A model generated the notes under the pieces. The model was not told where the DNA came from, ran no database searches, and saw nothing but the letters and a program-made list of their open reading frames with translations. Below are positions 1-5,662 of a stretch of 27,724 bases of DNA, in pieces; position 1 is the stretch's first letter, and each line of letters begins with the position of its first letter. Location of the stretch: the NCBI GenBank assembly GCA_034112085.1, contig JAWUWD010000075.1, positions 1 through 27,724 of the forward strand, written 5' to 3'. The position numbers were made by a program, and so were the translations under genes. The stretch is from JAWUWD01 sp034112085. Its GTDB lineage: Bacteria > Bacteroidota > Bacteroidia > Cytophagales > Cyclobacteriaceae.

Positions 1-69
1 AAAGATGATGAAGAGGGCAGGGAGAGCTATTTTCTAGTCACGCAGAAGTTGAATACAACGCCCGTATAG
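1..69 (+). CDS. 3' end of an unidentified protein, cut by window start
   Basis: Frame 1 is open from the first base to a TAG at 67-69 (22 codons, ending KLNTTPV); the other two forward frames are closed by stops at 4-6 and 35-37. The acidic then hydrophilic residues look like the tail of a soluble protein, but nothing identifies a family. The stop lies within the first bases of the 262-bp attC-like repeat, so the repeat supplies the last codons and the stop. The gene runs opposite to the three cassette genes to its right. It could be a chance open frame, since only 22 codons are visible. Confidence 0.35.
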   Translation, partial: KDDEEGRESYFLVTQKLNTTPV

Positions 70-318
70 AACGCTGTGCCTATCCGGTGCTTAATGGTGA
101 TGAAAGTAGTATTTTCTGTGTTTCCCTGCAAGTTGCACAGAAATTAGCGACAACCTTTCTGCGTTATTCCCTGCCGGAACCTGCGTGCAGGCCAACCACA
201 ATAACTAGCTTCATCGAGACCTACTTAATCAGCCATGAAACTCAAAACACAGAAGATACGGACGAGTCGCAAGAACTCAAATAAATGTGAGTAAAGGCAT
301 GCGTTTCTATACTTTGTT
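57..318 (-). repeat. Long attC-like recombination site, copy 1 (262 bp)
   Basis: This element and 730-991 are direct copies of identical length, roughly 85-90 % identical by eye. On the minus strand it starts AACAAAGTATAG and ends CTATACGGGCGTT. The two ends pair with each other through AAC, GTATAG, ACGC and TGCC blocks separated by unpaired bases, which is the geometry of an integron attC site. A nested stem pairs 109-123 with 245-259 (14 of 15 positions), so the whole element can fold back. The flank on the right is GTTGGGGGC (316-324) and on the left ATACAAC (53-59). The type of site is inferred; the repeat and pairing are seen. Confidence 0.75.
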
Positions 319-339
319 GGGGGCAGTTTTATTAATTTC

Positions 340-699
340 TCAAACTAGAATGAGCAATGCTATTGTCAAAATGATATAAATGATAAGGACAACTCTTCTA
401 AGATTACGAGATTGAGGTTCTTCGTTTTCATATTTATTAGCTAACTCTTTGTATAAGTTTGACTTGACAAAAAATAAGTAGTTGACATAATTTAAAACTC
501 CAAATACCGCAATTAGAATTCCAACAAAAAAATCGGAGCCTAAGATATCAACTAGCCCAATTACTTTCAATAATACAGTAGCATTAATAGAAAGTAGTAA
601 CGAAAGAGCCGTAACAGCACTTGATTCTGCGATATCTTTAAAATTGTATGTCCCTAAATAGAATTTATAGAGACCAAAAAAAATAGTATTAAAAATCAT
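340..699 (-). CDS. Small integral membrane protein (cassette gene A)
   Basis: A 119-residue protein with three or four hydrophobic stretches: about residues 25-50, 55-77 and 101-119, with a weaker one at the N terminus. A short basic and acidic loop lies between them at about 80-100. I do not recognise the family; such small membrane proteins are common cargo in gene cassettes. The gene lies alone between the two 262-bp attC-like copies, in a unit bounded by GTTGGGGGC (316-324) and its exact complement GCCCCCAAC (724-732). The leader from the boundary to ATG is about 30 nt, with a possible GAGGTG ribosome site, so there is little room for its own promoter and it probably relies on read-through from upstream on the minus strand. 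Confidence 0.75.
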   Translation of the reverse strand: MIFNTIFFGLYKFYLGTYNFKDIAESSAVTALSLLLSINATVLLKVIGLVDILGSDFFVGILIAVFGVLNYVNYLFFVKSNLYKELANKYENEEPQSRNLRRVVLIIYIILTIALLILV

Positions 700-729
700 A
701 TAGTTTATTCTTCACCTCGTATTGCCCCC

Positions 730-991
730 AACGCCCGTATAGGACGCTGTGCCTTACAAGCTATTAATAGTGATGAAAGTAGTATTTTCTGTGTTTCCCT
801 GCAAGTTGCACTGACTTTAGCGACAACCTTTCTGCGTCATCACCTGCCGGAACCTGCGTGCAGGCCAACCACAATAACTAGCTTCAGCGAGACCTGCTTA
901 ATCAGCCTTGAAACTCTAAACACAGAAGATACGGACGAGTCGCACTTACTTGATCAAACGTGAGTAAAGGCATGCGTTTCTATACTTTGTT
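730..991 (-). repeat. Long attC-like recombination site, copy 2 (262 bp)
   Basis: Second copy of the element at 57-318, same orientation and exactly the same length. The minus-strand ends are AACAAAGTATAG and CTATACGGGCGTT, as in copy 1. The inner stem pairs 782-796 with 918-932, at the same offset as in copy 1. The outer flanks differ: GCCCCCAAC (724-732) on the left and GTTGTGCC (989-996) on the right, and each matches the far end of the neighbouring gene unit rather than copy 1. That is expected if recombination exchanges units at these triplets. Confidence 0.75.
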
Positions 992-995
992 GTGC

Positions 996-1850
996 CTAGT
1001 TTATTGTTATCTCCCAAATTAAGTATCGACCGAACATGTACTTAAATACTATCTCTGAATATACTCCATCGACTTTAAGTTTAACTACATGTTTAGTGTC
1101 TTGTCCATAGGCTACTCTTATGTTTTCTTCATACTGAAGAGTGTCTTTAGGATTTATTCTTTCTAGTTTACTGGCTAATTCACCTGCAAGTTTAAAAATG
1201 CTTGAGTTATCGGAATCAATTTCACTAGCAATTGAATTCTTAAAATAGAAAACTGAGTCGTTTTTATATACTTCCATACCTGGAGCCAAAAGTGCTGCAA
1301 TTTTTTCACGGTTATTAGACTTTAGAATCTCAGAATACTGTTTAAAGCTTGGGATTTTTGTTATATCAGTCTCGGCATAAAAATCATGTGACATATCAAT
1401 GATTTTTATGCCCGCCAAATTGTCATTTGGACTAATTTCAAGTGTAAAATTGGTGTTGTTATAAACCCACTTTTCTCCATATTCGCCAATATCCTCCTTT
1501 ACTGAAGGAGCCCCCAATAATGATTCTATTTCATTGCTACTCATTCCAAGTTTTAGCCCCTTAAATGAACAATCATAACCCGGTTTGTAGCCAGTAAGTT
1601 GAATTGACCAAATTGATTGAAGGTCATAATTAGCATATTCAAATATCATATATACCGAAGTGTCCTTTTCCACTAGGTAGATTTCATTTTCAAAGCCATC
1701 CTCAAATTTATCATGTTGAACAAGTCCGTTCAACTCAATTTTCGGCACATCTCGAAACTGTCCTAGTCTGAATCCATTTAGGTCAGTAACTAATTCCTGC
1801 CCATAGGATGTAGAAGCAATACAGATAAGGATAAAGGTTAAAATTCTCAT
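996..1850 (-). CDS. Secreted hypothetical protein (cassette gene B)
   Basis: A 284-residue protein with a signal peptide: MRILTFILICIASTSYG, likely cut before Gln18. It is therefore exported to the periplasm or outer surface. The mature part is hydrophilic and mixed alpha/beta. Around residues 98-115 the segment FKGLKLGMSSNEIESLLG followed by A-P resembles the GMSxxEVxxLLGxP helix seen in BamE/SmpA-like folds, but the rest is not recognised and no function is assigned. The stop codon TAG (996-998) lies inside the conserved boundary GTTGTGCCTAG (989-999). The start is 26 nt from the other boundary (GGTACAAC, 1870-1877), so the gene nearly fills its unit and has no room for a separate promoter. 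Confidence 0.8.
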   Translation of the reverse strand: MRILTFILICIASTSYGQELVTDLNGFRLGQFRDVPKIELNGLVQHDKFEDGFENEIYLVEKDTSVYMIFEYANYDLQSIWSIQLTGYKPGYDCSFKGLKLGMSSNEIESLLGAPSVKEDIGEYGEKWVYNNTNFTLEISPNDNLAGIKIIDMSHDFYAETDITKIPSFKQYSEILKSNNREKIAALLAPGMEVYKNDSVFYFKNSIASEIDSDNSSIFKLAGELASKLERINPKDTLQYEENIRVAYGQDTKHVVKLKVDGVYSEIVFKYMFGRYLIWEITIN

Positions 1851-1874
1851 GTATTCGATTTTGTAATTAGGTAC

Positions 1875-1924
1875 AACGGTTAAAATAAAGACTGTGTTTT
1901 GGACTTGTCTTTATTTTAACCGTT
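1875..1924 (-). repeat. Short attC-like palindrome between cassette genes B and C
   Basis: Bases 1869-1892 and 1907-1930 are inverted arms of 24 bp with a single mismatch (1872), separated by a 14-nt loop. The outer parts are GGTACAAC on the left and GTTGTGCC on the right, the same boundary sequence found at 989-996 and 2558-2565. The core between the AAC and GTT triplets is 50 bp and shares no sequence with the 262-bp repeats. This gives two architectures, one long and one compact, with common ends. It has no T tract, which argues against its being only a transcription terminator. Confidence 0.7.
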
Positions 1925-1928
1925 GTGC

Positions 1929-2534
1929 CTAGTTATTTTTTCCAATAATCTGTTTGCATTTATTTTCAATGGCTTGAATAGCTTTTTCTAATTCTATTTC
2001 AATTTCGTCCTCTTTGATTGTCTTTGAATAAAGGTTCTTTCTGCTTTCAGTTATGATTGTTTTAATCAATTCTTTTTCGTCTCCGTATTGTCCCAATTTG
2101 ACCATTGCAATTTGGTCTGAGGCCAAGAATATTTTATTTACTGTTTTTGAGAAAGTATCAAAGTGTTCTTCAAACTCTTTACCATATAATGCAATGAATC
2201 GAAACTTTAATGAATGGAGCTTTTCCAATGATCTTTTATTCCTTTCAAACCTTTCTCTAGAAACATATGCTTGATTATAAATTTCCGTTTCTTGAGGTTT
2301 TTCGTTCTCGTTTTTCGGTCTTGTTGAACCTTCGTTCCCGAACCCGACTGGACTTCTTATAATTTTAATAGCTTGATGCGCTTCATACATATTTGCCAAT
2401 ACTTCTTCAGCAAGGTCATATTTTTTCTTCCATTTGGCTTCTCTTCTCCAACTATTAATTCCCCAGATTGCCACACCTGAGGCGATAATTACTCCAGAGC
2501 TCTTTATTAAGTCAAATATTTCGGATGGACTCAT
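1929..2534 (-). CDS. Membrane-anchored hypothetical protein (cassette gene C)
   Basis: A 201-residue protein with one membrane segment at about residues 12-29 (SSGVIIASGVAIWGINSW). A long charged, helix-rich cytoplasmic part follows, likely coiled coil around 40-60, 95-140 and 165-200. The layout (short N-terminal anchor, helical domain) is common in small unassigned bacterial proteins and no function can be given. The TAG stop (1929-1931) is embedded in GTTGTGCCTAG (1922-1932). The start lies 30 nt from the matched boundary GGCACAAC (2558-2565). It is the gene nearest to the recombinase, which in an integron would be the most recently inserted and best expressed cassette. Confidence 0.75.
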   Translation of the reverse strand: MSPSEIFDLIKSSGVIIASGVAIWGINSWRREAKWKKKYDLAEEVLANMYEAHQAIKIIRSPVGFGNEGSTRPKNENEKPQETEIYNQAYVSRERFERNKRSLEKLHSLKFRFIALYGKEFEEHFDTFSKTVNKIFLASDQIAMVKLGQYGDEKELIKTIITESRKNLYSKTIKEDEIEIELEKAIQAIENKCKQIIGKNN

Positions 2535-2557
2535 TTAGTTCGATGGTTTTCTAATTA

Positions 2558-2607
2558 GGCACAACATATCGCTATCAGCACCTATGGTGCTGATATATAT
2601 TATTATT
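2558..2607 (-). repeat. Recombinase-proximal attC/attI-like site
   Basis: The left end is a perfect boundary, TTAGGCACAAC (2555-2565). The right end, ATTGTCACTAA (2605-2615), matches the boundary GTTGTGCCTAG/A at 8 of 11 positions. A perfect 10-bp stem (2573-2582 with 2586-2595, loop TAT) sits at the centre. Its position, between the end of the recombinase gene and the first cassette gene, is where a primary attachment site (attI) is expected when the integrase gene runs toward the array. It could instead be a degenerate attC, or serve as the transcription terminator of the recombinase, although no T tract follows the stem. Confidence 0.5.
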
Positions 2608-2611
2608 GTCA

Positions 2612-3754
2612 CTAATCTAGAGGATTTTTGATATTTTTCATAGTATTATTTGCAATGTGAGTATATATCTCGGTAGTGGCGATATTACTATGACCTAACA
2701 AAGTTTGAATTGATCTCAGGTCAGTTCCTTGCTCTAGTAAATGAGTGGCGAATGAATGTCTTAGTGTATGAGTTCTTACATCTTTTCTAATCCCTGCTTT
2801 GACACAAGCTTTCTTAAGTATTTTCCTAACTGAACCCGAGGTGTATTCATGACCATATTGACCTTCAAACAAATAATTTTTTGGTTTATATTCATTGTAA
2901 TAGTCTCTTAAGTCTTTTAGTAAGCTATTACTGAGAAGAGTGTAACGATCTTTCCCTCCTTTTGAGTTTTCTATCCGGATCATCATCCTATCACTATCTA
3001 GATCTTTGATCTTCAAACTTAATAACTCACTTACTCGTAACCCTGCAGAATAAATCGTGCTCAAGATACATTTGTGTTTGAGATTATTGGTGCAGGATAT
3101 GATTCGCTGAATTTCCTGCTTAGACAATACTTCTGGCAGTCTCTCCTTTTTCTGAGGCCGTTCTATCTCATAAAAACGGTTGGGCATGCCCAATACAATT
3201 TCAAAGTAAAATTTGATGCTGTTGATGATTTGATTAAGCATTGAGTCTGATCTTCCGAGTGCCACTTGATTAGATAGATATGCCCTGATCTCATTTTCTC
3301 CCAATGCAGTCAGCTCTATATCTTTGTAGTGATTAATGAATCCTTCAAACATACCTATATATGTCCTTGCAGTGTTTTGAGCATATTTTTTCAACTCTAG
3401 TTTGAGCAAGTATTCTTCTGGACAAATTCGATAGCCTGCTTCCACAGATCGGTCTCTAATGGATTGAATGCTAAATCTTTTTTGCTCCGAAACCGGGTCA
3501 TGAAGTGGTCTGTTGGTGAAGAAGTATTTGCCATCTATCCAAGCCACTCCTTTGAAAGTCGAATAGATCAGATCGAAGTTGGTTCTGTGGTTAGGTATGT
3601 AGGCCATGTCAAATTCCTTGCTCCATTTGATACCTGGCAGTGTTTTGATCAGGGCCTGAATCACTTTATCAGGGTAGAATTTTAACCCAATCATTTTCTG
3701 ATTATTAATCAACAAGTGTTTAAGGGAGATGTTCTTTAATGATTTATTTTCCAT
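2612..3754 (-). CDS. Tyrosine recombinase, integron-integrase-like
   Basis: A 380-residue site-specific recombinase. An N-terminal extension of about 110 residues is followed by a core-binding SAM-like domain (about 113-195) and a catalytic domain (about 207-380). All active-site residues are visible: Arg240 (AGLRVSE), Lys268 (GGKDR), His329 and Arg332 (HTLRH), His355 (LLGHS) and the nucleophile Tyr364 (IYTH). The C-terminal NPLD tail resembles that of integron integrases, but the stretch between Lys268 and His329 has no long extra insertion like that of classical IntI, so Bacteroidota XerC/D-like enzymes are an equally close comparison. The gene is followed on the same strand by repeat-bounded small genes, which suggests it excises and inserts them. 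Its TAG stop falls in a degenerate cassette boundary, in the same register as the stops of genes B and C. Confidence 0.85.
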   Translation of the reverse strand: MENKSLKNISLKHLLINNQKMIGLKFYPDKVIQALIKTLPGIKWSKEFDMAYIPNHRTNFDLIYSTFKGVAWIDGKYFFTNRPLHDPVSEQKRFSIQSIRDRSVEAGYRICPEEYLLKLELKKYAQNTARTYIGMFEGFINHYKDIELTALGENEIRAYLSNQVALGRSDSMLNQIINSIKFYFEIVLGMPNRFYEIERPQKKERLPEVLSKQEIQRIISCTNNLKHKCILSTIYSAGLRVSELLSLKIKDLDSDRMMIRIENSKGGKDRYTLLSNSLLKDLRDYYNEYKPKNYLFEGQYGHEYTSGSVRKILKKACVKAGIRKDVRTHTLRHSFATHLLEQGTDLRSIQTLLGHSNIATTEIYTHIANNTMKNIKNPLD

Positions 3755-3862
3755 AATGAGTGTAATAACGCATACCTAAATATAATACTCATAGTTTTAT
3801 ACGTATATTAATCGAATATTATGTGTATAATATTAACTGTATAAAATATTGTTTTAGGAATT
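3755..3862. promoter_or_regulatory. AT-rich divergent promoter region of recombinase and zinc-ribbon gene
   Basis: These 108 bases separate two divergent genes and must hold both promoters. Visible structure: a perfect palindrome TATACGTATA (3798-3807) and three ATATTA repeats at 3805, 3816 and 3830, spaced 11 and 14 bp, which suggests a protein binding on successive helix turns. I could not place a clear Bacteroidota promoter (TTTG / TAnnTTTG). Confidence 0.45.
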
Positions 3863-4237
3863 ATGGGGAAATGTCCTGTTTGTGGTGAAGAATTGAAAGG
3901 GAGAAGTGATCGGGTGTATTGTAGCTCTAAGTGTAAATCAAGTAATCAATATGAAGAACGACTTGAGAAAGAGCAGTATTATCTCAAAGTGGATAGGCAG
4001 CTCAAAGTGAATCGCAAGTTGCTCAAGCGATTCAATACCGCTGGGAAGTCTACTATTCGGAAAGAGTTATTGATAGAAGCGGGGTTTGATCCAATGTATT
4101 TCACCAATTATTGGAAAAATCAGAAAGGAGATGTTTATCTTTTTTGTTATGAATTTGGCTTTATCGAACGCAAAGAAAATGACAAAACAAAATATGTATT
4201 GGTCCATTGGCAGGAGTATATGAGCCTAAATAAATAG
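3863..4237 (+). CDS. Zinc-ribbon protein divergent from recombinase
   Basis: A 124-residue protein. The N terminus carries CPVCG (Cys4, Cys7) and YCSSKC (Cys20, Cys24), a four-cysteine zinc ribbon of the type used for nucleic-acid or protein contact. A charged helix at about 27-60 follows, then a compact C-terminal part rich in aromatic residues (DPMYFTNYW, YLFCYEFGF, HWQEY) that may form a small winged or recognition fold. It is cytoplasmic, with no signal or membrane segment. The divergent pairing with the recombinase over a 108-bp AT-rich region suggests a regulator of, or accessory factor for, recombination; this is inference from position. The family is not otherwise recognised. Confidence 0.7.
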   Translation: MGKCPVCGEELKGRSDRVYCSSKCKSSNQYEERLEKEQYYLKVDRQLKVNRKLLKRFNTAGKSTIRKELLIEAGFDPMYFTNYWKNQKGDVYLFCYEFGFIERKENDKTKYVLVHWQEYMSLNK

Positions 4238-4321
4238 GCCCACATGCATACCTCTTGTTATAATGTGGAGCTGCTATAGTAGTGAAATGCACGACATAGG
4301 GATGATTGATCCCAACCTTAC

Positions 4322-5662
4322 TCAGAACCTCAAATAAAAGGCACTGCCTTTACCTTCTTCGGACTTTACAGAGATAGACCCAGCGTGTAGTTTCATGATT
4401 TGCCTGGACAGACTTAGCCCGATGCCAGAGCCTTCCTTCTTAGTGGTGAAGAAGGGTACAAAGATGTCCCGAAGTTCCTCCGGACCTATCCCCATTCCAT
4501 TATCGGCAATGCTGATGATCATACCTGGCCCAAGATTATGAGCGATAAGATTGATCGAAGGTGATGCTACGTTTTCACAAGCATGGATAGCGTTTTTGAC
4601 CAAGTTGATGAGTACCTGTTCTATCATTTCTTGATCTGCAGATATCGTTAGATTGGAGTCACAAGAGGACTGAAACCCAATACCTTTTTGTGACAATTCA
4701 TCCTTCATCAAATTCTCAATACTGGTCAGCAACTCGCCTACTTTGATAGATTTCAATTCAGGCTCTGGGAGCCTGCTGAGCTTACTGTAGGACTCCACGA
4801 ATTTGACCAAACCTTTGCTTCGTTTCTCTACAGTGGTCAAGCCATTTTTGAGATCATCTGCATCGTCCTGCTCTAGTTGACTGATGTCTTTCAGTACACC
4901 CTGATCATCCATGATCATTTGACTAATGACTGAAGAAAGCGTAGATATTGGAATGGCCGAATTCTTTATTTCATGAGTGAGCACTTTGATGAGTTTTTGC
5001 CAAGAGGCCAGCTCATTCTCCTCTAGTTCATGCTTGATATTCTGGAAAGCCACAAGTTTCAAAGATTGATTTTCCAGCTTGAGTTCCTTTACGATAATTG
5101 ATAATGGCAGTGCCTCCCCATCTACGTTTAGGGTATAGAGCTCTTTCTGACCAGACTGCATTTTGAGAATGAGCTTGGATAGATTTTTATCAATTTTGGT
5201 CAATCCACCAATTGAATCGATGAACGGTTTCTTAAGCAAATCCTTAGCGGCATCATTCATCAAGGTGACTTTGTCCGTGGCTGTATTGAAGCACATCAGT
5301 GGGACGCCCGTATGTTCGATGATAGCTTCTAGAAAATGATAATTGGATTGTTTGTCACTCCTGAGCTCTTGAAACTTGGCATTGATTACATTAAAAGCAT
5401 AGTGCCAATTGGTTCTCAAGTCATCTCCTTTATTTGGAAATGTGGTGGTGAAATCATTCTGCTGAATAGAGGTAAGGAAGCTGGTCATATCCCTTCTATT
5501 TCTTTCCAAATACTTGATAAGGGATACAGTAGTCAAGACCGTAATAAGAATTATCCATAGAGATAATAGCCAAAAGGAAGTTTCTAAATAAAGATAAATG
5601 GCAGAGTAGCCACTGATCATTATTAGGAGTACGCGGGTAACTATACTAGCTCTAAATCCCAT
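4322..5662 (-). CDS. NtrY-like sensor histidine kinase
   Basis: A 446-residue membrane kinase. It has two membrane segments (about 8-25 and 31-50) with almost no periplasmic loop, a linker, a PAS-like domain (about 105-210), a dimerisation/phosphoacceptor domain with His230 (LTHEIKNSAIPI) and a HATPase domain. The ATP site shows the N box (Asn353, Asn357), G1 (DNGMGIG, from Asp387), the F box (FVPFFTTKKEG) and G2 (GSGIGLSLS). The tiny external loop suggests it senses the membrane or the cytoplasm. It overlaps the upstream response regulator by 11 bp (5652-5662), so the pair is translated together, and it should phosphorylate that regulator. The family resembles NtrY and AtoS partners of sigma-54 activators. 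Confidence 0.93.
   Translation of the reverse strand: MGFRASIVTRVLLIMISGYSAIYLYLETSFWLLSLWIILITVLTTVSLIKYLERNRRDMTSFLTSIQQNDFTTTFPNKGDDLRTNWHYAFNVINAKFQELRSDKQSNYHFLEAIIEHTGVPLMCFNTATDKVTLMNDAAKDLLKKPFIDSIGGLTKIDKNLSKLILKMQSGQKELYTLNVDGEALPLSIIVKELKLENQSLKLVAFQNIKHELEENELASWQKLIKVLTHEIKNSAIPISTLSSVISQMIMDDQGVLKDISQLEQDDADDLKNGLTTVEKRSKGLVKFVESYSKLSRLPEPELKSIKVGELLTSIENLMKDELSQKGIGFQSSCDSNLTISADQEMIEQVLINLVKNAIHACENVASPSINLIAHNLGPGMIISIADNGMGIGPEELRDIFVPFFTTKKEGSGIGLSLSRQIMKLHAGSISVKSEEGKGSAFYLRF

Noticed and set aside
87..284. Open frame of 65 codons on the plus strand
   Set aside because: It lies entirely inside the 262-bp repeat, and the second copy does not keep a matching frame of the same kind; it is a by-product of the repeat.
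57..991. CRISPR array or insertion sequence suggested by direct repeats
   Set aside because: There are only two copies of 262 bp with a gene between them, no spacers and no transposase; the minus-strand gene between them is a small membrane protein.
1869..1930. Strong hairpin read as an ordinary terminator
   Set aside because: It has no T tract after either arm, and its outer bases match the boundaries of other gene units; a side role in stopping transcription remains possible.
4290..4320. Small GGGAT/ATCCC hairpin between convergent genes
   Set aside because: A 5-bp stem without a T tract is too weak to call a terminator.
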